Shown piece after piece: positions 1-7,820 of a DNA stretch of 64,000 nt. The notes beneath the pieces are model-generated. The model ran no database searches. It saw only the letters and a list, made by a program, of their open reading frames with translations, and had not been told where the DNA came from. The number at the start of each line of letters is the position of its first letter. The first letter of the stretch is position 1. Origin of the DNA: BOG-224 sp963783505 (lineage in GTDB: Bacteria > Acidobacteriota > Terriglobia > Bryobacterales > Bryobacteraceae); assembly GCA_963783505.1 (NCBI GenBank), contig CAWAOP010000052.1, positions 6,965-70,964 on the forward strand, written 5' to 3'. Position numbers and translations under genes: made by a program.

Positions 1-2
1 TG

Positions 3-74
3 CGAAAGCAGAAGCTTGCGCGCCGCCTGAGCACCCGCAAACTGCAACCTAGTTCACCAGCGGTCAAAACTTAG
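3..74 (+). CDS. Possible C-terminal tail of an upstream gene (partial)
   Basis: Frame 3 is open from the window edge to a TAG at 72-74 and reads as a basic, Ser/Pro-ending tail (RKQKLARRLSTRKLQPSSP...). TgpA-like genes often follow a MoxR ATPase and a DUF58 protein, so this could be the end of such a gene. Twenty-three codons cannot prove it, and the other two forward frames close within the first 51 bases. Confidence 0.2.
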   Translation, partial: RKQKLARRLSTRKLQPSSPAVKT

Positions 75-100
75 GGCTTCTCCTCCCCTACAATAAAGCC

Positions 101-2233
101 ATGAGGCCCTCCGAGGGCGGCGCTCCGGCTTCCGTCGAGCGGTTCCTGCAATTCGCGTTGCTGGGGCTGGTCGCTTCCGGCTTCCTGGCCATCGCCGGAT
201 CGGGCCGGCTCGATACGCCCACCATCGCGCTCGTGGGCGCCGGTCTGTTCGTGCGCGGCCTGGACGCCGCCGGGGTTCTCAGCCTCCGCTTTCCGCCGCG
301 GGCTCTCGCGATAGCTACCGCCTGCTATGCGGCGTTTTTCCCTGCTGACGTGTTCTGGATCTCCCGCGACCTCGCCGTGGCCGGCGCCCATCTCGTGTTC
401 TTCCTCGCGCTGATCCGCATTCTGACGGCCCGGGCCTGGCGCGATTCGCTCCAGGTGGCCGTAATCGCGGGGCTCGAGATGGTCGCCGCGGCGCTCGTCT
501 CCATCGATTTCAACTTCTTTCTATCGCTCGGATTCTATGTGGTCTTCGCGATCGCCGCTCTCGCCGCCGCGGAAATCCGCCGCTCCATGAGCCGCGCGGC
601 GGCCATGCCCAGAACCGCTCCCCGGCGCTTCTCGGCGCGCCTGGCGCTGCTCGCCTGTTCGGTGACCGCCGGCATTCTGGCCCTCACCGCCGGCCTGTTC
701 TTCCTGCTGCCGCGTACGGCCGATGCGGCCCTTTCCCGGTTGGCGCGCCCCATCATCCTGCCCGGGTTTTCCAATCAAGTGACGCTCGGGCAAATCGGCG
801 AGATCAAGCGCTCTTCGCAGCCGGCCATGCACATCCGCATTTTCAGCGCCACTACTACCGGTGTTCTCAGGTGGCGTGGCGCGGCCCTGAGCGATTTTGA
901 CGGCCGCCGCTGGTCCGACCTCCAGCCGGCGGCCGAGCGCATCCCGCTTGCCGCCGGCCACGCCGATCTGCCGGGGAATCCGTACCGGTTCGGCCGCCAT
1001 CTGAGCTACCAGGTGGAATACGACGCGCTGGAATCGCGCGCGCTGTTCTTCGCCGGCCAGCCCGAAAAGATCGATTTGAATTACCCGTTCGTTGCGCGGA
1101 CACCGGATGGAAACTACCGCGCGCCCGCCGGGCCTCGCGAACGGGTTTTCTACGAGGCGTACAGCCGGCTGGAGGATCCGCCGGAATCCTCGCCCCCTTT
1201 ACGGCCCACGCCGATTCTGCCGCTTCAAGAGCGGGAACGCGAGCTTCAGCTCCCCCAGCCGCTCGATGCGCGCATCCCAAAGCTCGCGCTCTCCATGGCC
1301 CCCGCCGGCGAGACGGATCTGGTTCGCGCGCGCGCCATCGAATCTCGTCTGCGCCGCGACTACCGCTACTCCCTCGGCCGCGCCAACGATGGCGCATCCG
1401 ACCCGCTCGCGCGCTTCCTCTTCGTGACGCGCGCCGGGCACTGCGAGTACTTCGCCTCCGCCATGGCGGTTCTGCTGCGCACCCAGGGGATTCCCGCCCG
1501 CGTCGTCACCGGTTTTCTGGGCGGCGAATACAATCCCATCACGGACCTTTGGGTGGTTCGCGCCTCCGACGCTCATAGCTGGGTGGAAGCCTGGATTCCC
1601 GATTACGGCTGGACTACCTTCGACCCTACGCCTTCCGATCCCAACCCGAGCCGCGCGGCGTCGCTGGCTCAATTGGCCGTCTATCTGGATGCCGGCCGCA
1701 CCTTCTGGCGGAACTGGATTGTCGGCTACAACCCCGGATTGCAAGGCTCGCTGGTGGGGAGGTTCGAACAGGGAGCGCGCGGAATCGACATCCACCGGTT
1801 CGACCCGTTCACGGCCATCAATTCGGTACTCCAATTTGGCAAGAAGACGGTGGCTAGCCGCGCGGCGTTGCCGGCCGCGGCGGCGATTTGCGCCCTGATT
1901 TCCGCGTGGTTCCTGGTCCCGCCGCTGATCCGCGGCCTGAAAATGCGCCGGCGCGTCGAACGCGCGCGGAACGGCCGGGCCGAAGGAGACGACGCCACGG
2001 TTCTATACCGCCGTATGCTCGGCTCTTTGAAGCGGATGGGCTATCAGAAACCCCCCTGGTTCACGCCCACGGAGTTCGCCCGCGCGTTGCCCTCCGGCGC
2101 CCTGGGCGAGGCCGTCACGGAGTTCACGAAGGCGTACAATGCGCTCCGCTTCGGGGGCCGCGCCGAGGCCGCCCCGCGCCTTTCCGCTCTGCTGGACGAT
2201 TTTCAACGGCGGCCCTTCGAATCGCGCGGCTAG
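101..2233 (+). CDS. TgpA-like membrane transglutaminase (DUF3488 + transglutaminase-like + C-terminal domain)
   Basis: The product is 710 residues. The first ~210 residues form about seven hydrophobic segments (TgpA_N/DUF3488). A periplasmic region follows, with a transglutaminase/protease-like fold at ~400-515 showing a full Cys-His-Asp triad: Cys448 in AGHCEYFASAMA, His492 in SDAHSWVEAW and Asp508 in TFDPTPSD. One more membrane helix at ~585-605 precedes a cytoplasmic DUF4129-like tail. Homologues are integral membrane proteins with an extracytoplasmic transglutaminase domain; substrates are mostly unknown, and Pseudomonas TgpA is linked to viability. A TACAAT hexamer lies six bases before the ATG and there is no Shine-Dalgarno, so the mRNA may be leaderless. 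The family is secure; the biological role is not. Confidence 0.9.
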   Translation: MRPSEGGAPASVERFLQFALLGLVASGFLAIAGSGRLDTPTIALVGAGLFVRGLDAAGVLSLRFPPRALAIATACYAAFFPADVFWISRDLAVAGAHLVFFLALIRILTARAWRDSLQVAVIAGLEMVAAALVSIDFNFFLSLGFYVVFAIAALAAAEIRRSMSRAAAMPRTAPRRFSARLALLACSVTAGILALTAGLFFLLPRTADAALSRLARPIILPGFSNQVTLGQIGEIKRSSQPAMHIRIFSATTTGVLRWRGAALSDFDGRRWSDLQPAAERIPLAAGHADLPGNPYRFGRHLSYQVEYDALESRALFFAGQPEKIDLNYPFVARTPDGNYRAPAGPRERVFYEAYSRLEDPPESSPPLRPTPILPLQERERELQLPQPLDARIPKLALSMAPAGETDLVRARAIESRLRRDYRYSLGRANDGASDPLARFLFVTRAGHCEYFASAMAVLLRTQGIPARVVTGFLGGEYNPITDLWVVRASDAHSWVEAWIPDYGWTTFDPTPSDPNPSRAASLAQLAVYLDAGRTFWRNWIVGYNPGLQGSLVGRFEQGARGIDIHRFDPFTAINSVLQFGKKTVASRAALPAAAAICALISAWFLVPPLIRGLKMRRRVERARNGRAEGDDATVLYRRMLGSLKRMGYQKPPWFTPTEFARALPSGALGEAVTEFTKAYNALRFGGRAEAAPRLSALLDDFQRRPFESRG

Positions 2234-2336
2234 TTCCACGACTGCCCGCCGGACAACGATTGTCCGTCTGAGCGGATACCCAGTTCCCCACTAATGTCTT
2301 CGCCGCTTCGGTCGATAAGGCAACTAGGGAATCCTC

Positions 2337-2603
2337 ATGATCCGGCTGACCCGGCTCAATCACGTGCCGCTGGTGCTGAACTCCGATTTGATCGAGCACA
2401 TCGACGTTACTCCGGATACCGTCATCACACTCACCACCGGGCAGATTCTAAGAGTGCTGGAAAGCGCCGATGAGGTAGTGGAGCGGATCGTGGAGTTTCG
2501 AAGGCTGTCTTTCGGCGTGGGGTCCCCTGTGCCGTTGCCCCGGCGGGCCGAAAACGGGTTGAACCGTTCGGATGACATGGAGACTCTCCAGGATTCTGCA
2601 TAA
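2337..2603 (+). CDS. flbD: Flagellar FlbD family protein
   Basis: An 88-residue protein beginning MIRLTRLNHVPLVLNSDLIE, followed by DTVITLTTG and an ESADEVVERIVEFRR helix. This is the compact FlbD fold found beside flagellar motor and hook genes. The role of this small FlbD family in motility is not well defined, and it should not be confused with the Caulobacter regulator of the same name. AGGGA six bases before the ATG supports the start. It is followed after six bases by motA and then motB, so the three probably form one transcript. The C-terminal ~25 residues are polar and variable. Confidence 0.85.
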   Translation: MIRLTRLNHVPLVLNSDLIEHIDVTPDTVITLTTGQILRVLESADEVVERIVEFRRLSFGVGSPVPLPRRAENGLNRSDDMETLQDSA

Positions 2604-2609
2604 CGGCCC

Positions 2610-3596
2610 ATGGCGGAGACACGGACGTTAGAACAAGCTGCGCAGCAGGCAGGCCCGAAAGCTGTTCCAGTTCAGGCCCAACGGGCTCCGGCCGCGCCCG
2701 CCCATAGCCCGAAGGGCCCCGGTTTGCGGCTCGATTTTTCCACAGTGGCCGGAATGACTCTGGCTCTCTCCGGGATTATCGGCGGCCTGCTGCTCGAAAA
2801 AGGCAGCCTCCACGATATTGTCCAGGGCACCGCCGCCATGATCGTGCTGGGCGGCACTCTCGGGGCGGTCCTGCTTACGACGCCCCTGCCGGTGTTCCGG
2901 AGGGCTTTGGGCGGGCTCGGCAGAGTGTTCTTCGACCGTCCCGTTTCCGCCTCGGCGCTCATCGACTCGCTCATCCAATTCGCCGCTAAGGCCCGAAAAA
3001 ACGGGATCGTCAGTCTCGAGCGCGATGCCGAGGCAGTCTCCGAACCGTTCCTGAGGAAAGCGCTGAACCTGGCAGTCGACGGCACGGACCTTCAGGAACT
3101 CCGCAAGATGATGGAGATCGAACTCGACATGCTCGAACAGCGCGCGGAGGCTGAAGCGAGAGTCTGGGAATCCGCCGGAGGCTATTCTCCCACCATCGGA
3201 ATCATCGGCGCCGTTCTTGGCCTCATTCAGGTGATGAAGCACCTGGAAGACATCGGGGCGGTGGGGCACGGCATCGCCGTGGCTTTCGTGGCCACGGTCT
3301 ACGGCGTGGGAAGCGCGAACCTGTTCTTCCTGCCGGTTGCAAACAAACTGCGGGCGCGGGCGAAGCGCGCCTCGCTGCTTCATGAGATGAGTTTGGAAGG
3401 AGTGGTGGGCATAGTAGAGGGCCTCAATCCGAAGCTGATCCGCATGAAGCTCGATTCGTACGATCGCGATTCCCGGCCGGCGCCGGATCCGAAACCGGCC
3501 GGGATCGCCGAGGCAGTCAAACTCGCCGCCCCGGCCGCTTCAGCCAGATCGGTTCCGCCCAGCCCGCCTCCCACCCAGGCGAAAGGCCGGCCATGA
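2610..3596 (+). CDS. motA: Flagellar motor stator protein MotA
   Basis: A 328-residue MotA/TolQ/ExbB proton-channel family protein. A polar, Pro/Ala-rich N-terminus (~1-45) precedes two hydrophobic segments (VAGMTLALSGIIGGLLL and GTAAMIVLGGTLGAVLL), a cytoplasmic loop with charged helices (~105-190) and two more membrane segments (SAGGYSPTIGIIGAVLGLI and GIAVAFVATVYGVGSANLFF). With MotB it forms the stator that couples ion flow to flagellar rotation. The C-terminal ~50 residues are a Pro/Ala-rich extension. Its stop overlaps the motB start in ATGA, so translation of the pair is probably coupled. Confidence 0.92.
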   Translation: MAETRTLEQAAQQAGPKAVPVQAQRAPAAPAHSPKGPGLRLDFSTVAGMTLALSGIIGGLLLEKGSLHDIVQGTAAMIVLGGTLGAVLLTTPLPVFRRALGGLGRVFFDRPVSASALIDSLIQFAAKARKNGIVSLERDAEAVSEPFLRKALNLAVDGTDLQELRKMMEIELDMLEQRAEAEARVWESAGGYSPTIGIIGAVLGLIQVMKHLEDIGAVGHGIAVAFVATVYGVGSANLFFLPVANKLRARAKRASLLHEMSLEGVVGIVEGLNPKLIRMKLDSYDRDSRPAPDPKPAGIAEAVKLAAPAASARSVPPSPPPTQAKGRP

Positions 3597-4375
3597 GGCG
3601 GCGTCTTCCCGCCAGCCACGAGAATCACGACCGCTGGCTGATCTCCTACGCCGACTTCATTACACTATTGTTCGCTTTGTTTGTGGTGATGTTCGCGGCT
3701 ACCCAAGCGGACAAATCCAAGGCCAAGGCCATCTCCGAGGCGGTGAAAGAGGCTCTCCAGCACGGCGAGTTCAGCAGCGCTATTTCCGTCGTGCTCGGCC
3801 GCGGCAAGCACGAAGCCTCCAAGCCGGTCCCGAACCCGTCTTCTGACGCGTGGCGTGACAACCCGCACCCAGCCCAGCCGCCGCATCCGGCGGATCTCGT
3901 TCAGTCGCTCGCCACCTTGCAGCACGGGCTCAGCGCGGAACTCAACGCCGGAAAGGTTCAGGTGAGTCTCGAACAGCGCGGCCTGGTCATCAGTCTTCGC
4001 GAAGGGACATTTTTCGCATCCGGCGATGACGCCGTCGCGACCAATGGCCTGCCCATCATCGCGAAGATCGCCCAGGTGATTCAGTCCGTTCCCAATCCCT
4101 TGCGCCTGGAAGGCCACACGGATTCCCAGCCGATCCACAATTCGCGCTTCCACAGCAACTGGGAGCTATCCACCGCGCGCGCCATAGCCACGCTGGAGTT
4201 GTTTCGCCAGCGATTCGGAATCCCACCCGAGCGGATGTCCGTGGGCGGGTACGCCGAGAACGCTCCCGTGGATGACAACTCGACCGAAGACGGCCGTTCC
4301 CACAACCGGCGCGTCAACGTCGTGCTGCTCTCCGCCGAGGGGGCTAAAGCAGAGCCCGGCGGCGCGGCGCGATAA
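3593..4375 (+). CDS. motB: Flagellar motor stator protein MotB (OmpA-like C-terminus)
   Basis: A 260-residue protein. The single N-terminal membrane helix contains the diagnostic WLISYADFITLLFALFVVMF, whose Asp is the proton-binding residue of MotB. A linker (~60-120) leads to an OmpA/MotB peptidoglycan-binding domain with LRLEGHTDSQPI and NWELSTARA. It anchors the stator to peptidoglycan. It overlaps motA by four bases. No other flagellar genes follow; the next gene belongs to TIGR03435, so this is an isolated stator cluster or the end of one. Confidence 0.93.
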   Translation: MRRRLPASHENHDRWLISYADFITLLFALFVVMFAATQADKSKAKAISEAVKEALQHGEFSSAISVVLGRGKHEASKPVPNPSSDAWRDNPHPAQPPHPADLVQSLATLQHGLSAELNAGKVQVSLEQRGLVISLREGTFFASGDDAVATNGLPIIAKIAQVIQSVPNPLRLEGHTDSQPIHNSRFHSNWELSTARAIATLELFRQRFGIPPERMSVGGYAENAPVDDNSTEDGRSHNRRVNVVLLSAEGAKAEPGGAAR

Positions 4376-4564
4376 CATCATCCTGCCGCCGGAACTTCCG
4401 CCTCCCAGCCCGCGTCTTGAGGATTGACGTATAATTTCTTCCAAAGAGAGGGATGCCGTTCCCGGCGTTTCCCGCTGCCGGGCCATTCGGAGGATCAACA
4501 TGATGTTTCGCTTCACCGCGGCCGCCCTGTCGGCCTGCCGAAAAAAGGCGTCTCATAGGCCGCG

Positions 4565-4645
4565 GATGGGCATTTGCCCATCTCCGCCAAAACTTGCTGT
4601 TTATATTCAACAAGTTAGGAGGAGTGCGATGGGCATTTGCCCATC
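4565..4645. repeat. Two copies of an 18-bp palindrome, one across a start codon
   Basis: GATGGGCATTTGCCCATC occurs at 4565-4582 and again, identical, at 4628-4645. Each copy is an 8-bp stem with a two-base centre. The copies are 63 bases apart, so both are in the same frame and would encode MGICPS. The second copy contains the favoured ATG (4629) of the next gene. A weaker dyad, AACTTG...CAAGTT (4591-4616), lies between them. A repeated operator or RNA hairpin controlling initiation is possible; so is a dispersed palindromic repeat. Confidence 0.7.
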
Positions 4646-6185
4646 ATGGCTTCGATCTGGCTTGCTTTTCGGCGCCCTGCTAGTAGTCTTTCTGTGCGCC
4701 ACTGGTTCCGCTCAGACTCCCCAGGCCTTCGAGGCTGCCGACGTACACGCAAGCGCCCCGAACGCGACTGAAAGCGGCGGGCTTCTTCCCAATGGCCGAT
4801 TTGAATTGCAGGGTCTTTCGATGCTCAGCCTGATTCAGACCGCCTATGCAGTTGCCCCAGCCAAAATCATGGGAGGCCCCCCCTGGATCGATACGACCCA
4901 CTTCGATATCGTCGCCAAAATGCCCGCCGGCTTGAAGGAAAGCGACTCTCCGGAGCTGATTAAAGCGCTTCTCGTCGATCGCTTCAAGCTGGTCGTCCAC
5001 AACGAGGACCGGCCCCTGCCTGTCTACGCGATCGTCCTCGCCAGGAAAGGTCCGCAGCTCAAGGAATCATCGGGAGACGCCGCCGGCCAGTGCCAGCGCA
5101 GCAACGCGAACGGCGTAATCTCGCTCGTCTGTACGCACACTACCATGGCCCAACTGGCGGAGCGGCTTCCCGGCGCGGCGCCGTCGTATTTCAACAATCC
5201 CGTGCTGGACCGCACCGGCCTCACAGGATCGTATGACTTCACGCTCAAGTGGGCGGCACGCGCCCAACTCGGCCCCGGCGGCGCATCCGATTCGGGAGCA
5301 ATCTCGCTCTTCGACGTCCTCGATAAGGAACTCGGTTTGAAAGTCGAATCACAGACGCAGGTTTCTTCCGTCCTCGTCGTGGACCGCGTGAACGAAACGC
5401 CAACTCCGAACGCGCCGAGCGTCGCGGAGCTGATTCCCCCGGCGCCAACGGAATTCGAAGTCGCGAGCGTGCGCCCGTCCGATCCGAGCTTGACGCAGCA
5501 ATCCGCCCGGCTGAACGGCGGCCAGATCGAAATCCACGGTCTCACACTTAAGACCCTGATCGTGGTCGCCTACAACTTTGACGATGACGCCAGAGTAGTG
5601 GGAGGCGAGAAATGGCTCGATTCCGACCGCTTCGAGATCATTGCCAAAGCCGCGCCCACGACCCCGATCGATACGCTCAGGATCATGCTTCGCGCCTTAC
5701 TGGAAGAACGGTTCGGCTTAAAGACTCATTCCGAGGATCGGCCCGTAACGGTCTATGCGCTCACAGCGCCGAAATCCGGCCCGAAGCTGAAGACCTCCGA
5801 TGGCTCCGCCCGTTCGCAATGCGTGCGCAGCGCCTCCGACGGCGCCATCCATTACGCCTGTTCCAATACCACCATGGCTCAATTCGCCGAGCGCTTGCCG
5901 GACTTCGCCTCCGGCTATCTGGATCATCCCATGGTGGACCTGACCGGGCTCGCCGGCGCCTACGATTTCACGCTCAGTTGGGTGCCCGCGAACCGCACCT
6001 CGGCCGGCCGCGGCGGAGATAGCGCGCAGCAATCGGCCTCTCCGGCGGGGGCGTCTACTCCATCCGGTGGACTCACCGTTTTCGAAGCCGTCGACAGGCA
6101 GCTTGGCCTCAAACTGGCGCAGCAAAAGCACCCCGTGCGCGTTTTGGTGATCGATAAAGTGAACCGGACGCCAACCGACAACTGA
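4629..6185 (+). CDS. TIGR03435 family secreted protein with duplicated domain
   Basis: From ATG 4629 (AGGAGG seven bases upstream) the product is ~518 residues. It begins with a signal peptide (SGLLFGALLVVFLCATGSAQ) and then two tandem copies of the TIGR03435 unit. Each copy has FEAADVHAS or FEVASVRPS near its start, an LLVDRFKLVVHNEDRPLPVY or LLEERFGLKTHSEDRPVTVY segment, TTMAQ(L/F)AERLP, a (L/V)D.TGL.G.YDFTL motif, and a final VLVVDRVNETPT or VLVIDKVNRTPTDN. Usual members carry one unit of ~250-300 residues, so this is an internal duplication. The function of the family is not established. A longer reading from ATG 4500, also with GGAGG upstream, would add 43 residues containing the palindrome-encoded repeat. 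Confidence 0.85.
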   Translation: MGICPSWLRSGLLFGALLVVFLCATGSAQTPQAFEAADVHASAPNATESGGLLPNGRFELQGLSMLSLIQTAYAVAPAKIMGGPPWIDTTHFDIVAKMPAGLKESDSPELIKALLVDRFKLVVHNEDRPLPVYAIVLARKGPQLKESSGDAAGQCQRSNANGVISLVCTHTTMAQLAERLPGAAPSYFNNPVLDRTGLTGSYDFTLKWAARAQLGPGGASDSGAISLFDVLDKELGLKVESQTQVSSVLVVDRVNETPTPNAPSVAELIPPAPTEFEVASVRPSDPSLTQQSARLNGGQIEIHGLTLKTLIVVAYNFDDDARVVGGEKWLDSDRFEIIAKAAPTTPIDTLRIMLRALLEERFGLKTHSEDRPVTVYALTAPKSGPKLKTSDGSARSQCVRSASDGAIHYACSNTTMAQFAERLPDFASGYLDHPMVDLTGLAGAYDFTLSWVPANRTSAGRGGDSAQQSASPAGASTPSGGLTVFEAVDRQLGLKLAQQKHPVRVLVIDKVNRTPTDN

Positions 6186-6198
6186 GCGAGCGAAAGGT

Positions 6199-6241
6199 GG
6201 CGCAGGCGCCTGGGCCTGCCTCACTTCCGTGCGCCTGCGCC
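6199..6241. terminator. Inverted repeat between convergent genes (bidirectional terminator-like)
   Basis: GGCGCAGGCGC (6199-6209) pairs perfectly with GCGCCTGCGCC (6231-6241) across a 21-base loop. It lies between the TIGR03435 gene and the convergent MFS gene. No T-run follows, so the terminator role rests on position and stem strength. Confidence 0.4.
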
Positions 6242-6243
6242 GT

Positions 6244-7452
6244 TCATACTTCCGCTTCCCGAAGCGAAGGAAACAGCCAGGTCCAGAGCGCGACCACCAG
6301 AATCGTGCCCACGCCGCCGAGCACCACCGATCCCACCGCGCCAAACCACTGCGCCGTGACGCCGGATTCGAACTGTCCCAGCTCGTTCGAGGCGCCCACG
6401 AAGATCATGTTCACGGCGCTCACCCGGCCGCGCATCTCGTCGGGAGTCGCCAACTGAACCATGGTCTGGCGCACGATCATGCTGACCATGTCGAACGCTC
6501 CCACCAGAACGAGCGCGGCCAGAGAAAGCGTCAGGTTGCGCGACAGCCCGAAAACGATCGTGAAAAATCCGAATCCCGCGACGCACCACAGCATGGCGAC
6601 TCCCGCTTTCTGGCGCAGCGGCCGGTGGGCCACGACGAGCGCCGTGAGGACCGCTCCAGCCGCCGGGGCTGCGCGCATCGCGCCCAGACTCGCCGCGCCG
6701 CTCTTGAGAATATCGCGGACGAAAATCGGCAGCAGCGCCACCGCTCCCCCAAGCAGCACGGCGAACAGGTCCAGCGATATCGCTCCCAGCAGCAGCTTCT
6801 TTCTCCACACGTAATGCAGACCTTCCGCGAGCGTTCGCAAGGAGGTTCCGTCGCGGCGGAGCTGCGGAACATGCGCCCGCACGGCGGTGAGCAGAACAAG
6901 CGCGATCAGATATGCCGCGATTGCGCACGAATAGACCGGCGCCGGCGCCCCGGCCCACGCGTAGAGCGCGCCTCCGGCGGCGGGCCCGAGGATGGCGGCC
7001 ACCTGGAATATGGACGCGCTCCAGGTGACGGCGTTGGGGAAATGTTCCTTCGGAACGAGCAGCGGCAGAAATGCCTGGCCGGTGGGCATGTTGAAGGCGC
7101 GAATGGAACCGCTCAGCGCAAGCGCGAGATAGATCGGGTACACGGAGCGGATTCCTTGTACCGAGAAAATCAGAAGCAGGGCCGCGCAGGCCGCGTATGC
7201 CGCGCAGCACAACTGGAGAATCCGCTGCCGGGGGAACCGGTCCGCCACGTGCCCCGAGACTAAAAAGAGAAGCACGCTCGGCAGAAACTGCGCCAGTCCC
7301 GCGAGCCCAAGATCCAGAGGCCGGTGCGTCATTCCGTAGATCTGCCAGGCCACGGCCACCGCCATCATCTCGGATGCCGCCCCCACCAGGAACCGTACGC
7401 CCATGTAAAGCCGGAACCCGGTGTAGTGAAAAGCGGCGCGCGAGGATTTCAT
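6244..7452 (-). CDS. MFS transporter (EntS/MFS_3-like)
   Basis: A 12-helix major facilitator protein of ~402 residues from the ATG at 7452 (MKSSRAAFHYTGFRLYMG). The frame is open to 7539, but those 29 residues are polar and unlike a membrane-protein start. The loop after helix 2 shows GHVADRFPRQR, the conserved MFS loop signature, and the protein has the MFS_3 look of enterobactin-exporter relatives. Helices are rich in Ala/Leu. Substrate cannot be predicted; multidrug or siderophore export is typical of the group. It converges on the TIGR03435 gene. Confidence 0.85.
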   Translation of the reverse strand: MKSSRAAFHYTGFRLYMGVRFLVGAASEMMAVAVAWQIYGMTHRPLDLGLAGLAQFLPSVLLFLVSGHVADRFPRQRILQLCCAAYAACAALLLIFSVQGIRSVYPIYLALALSGSIRAFNMPTGQAFLPLLVPKEHFPNAVTWSASIFQVAAILGPAAGGALYAWAGAPAPVYSCAIAAYLIALVLLTAVRAHVPQLRRDGTSLRTLAEGLHYVWRKKLLLGAISLDLFAVLLGGAVALLPIFVRDILKSGAASLGAMRAAPAAGAVLTALVVAHRPLRQKAGVAMLWCVAGFGFFTIVFGLSRNLTLSLAALVLVGAFDMVSMIVRQTMVQLATPDEMRGRVSAVNMIFVGASNELGQFESGVTAQWFGAVGSVVLGGVGTILVVALWTWLFPSLREAEV

Positions 7453-7820
7453 CCCGGGAACCACGGGTTTTGATCTGCTATCCAATAGAGAAGTTGGCGG
7501 CTCACCGGGCCCGGCTCGCCTGCTTTCACTTTCGCCCAACCACCAATTGTACGAGTGTTGAAGAAGGCGTCCGGATGCAACAAGAAACGCTTACCTCGGA
7601 GCAGATACGCTCGCAGTCGGTAGGGAATCGCGTGTTCGGGGCTTCACCATAGGTGACATTCGGTCCGCGGGGTTCGGCCTTCCGGGCAGGAGCTGCGGTC
7701 ATCAGCCGGCGGCCTTCTTGATCGCCGATGCGATGGATCGCCGCAGCCGCGGCCGGCGCGTCTCCGCACTCAGTTGGCCGCGTCAATGTTATACTCGCCA
7801 ATCTGTACCCTAGAGGGGGC
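7453..7820. promoter_or_regulatory. Divergent intergenic region upstream of the permease
   Basis: This 368-base stretch separates the minus-strand MFS gene from the plus-strand amino-acid permease. The only signals I can support are a TATACT hexamer (7790-7795) and the GAGGGGG Shine-Dalgarno at 7813-7819 before ATG 7821. No convincing -35 box lies 16-18 bases upstream of the hexamer. The open frames here show no family resemblance. Confidence 0.35.

Noticed and set aside
5718..7210. Long opposite-strand open frames over TIGR03435 and MFS genes
   Set aside because: They are Arg/Gly/Ala-rich shadow frames typical of high-GC DNA, and the real genes on the other strand have clear family motifs.
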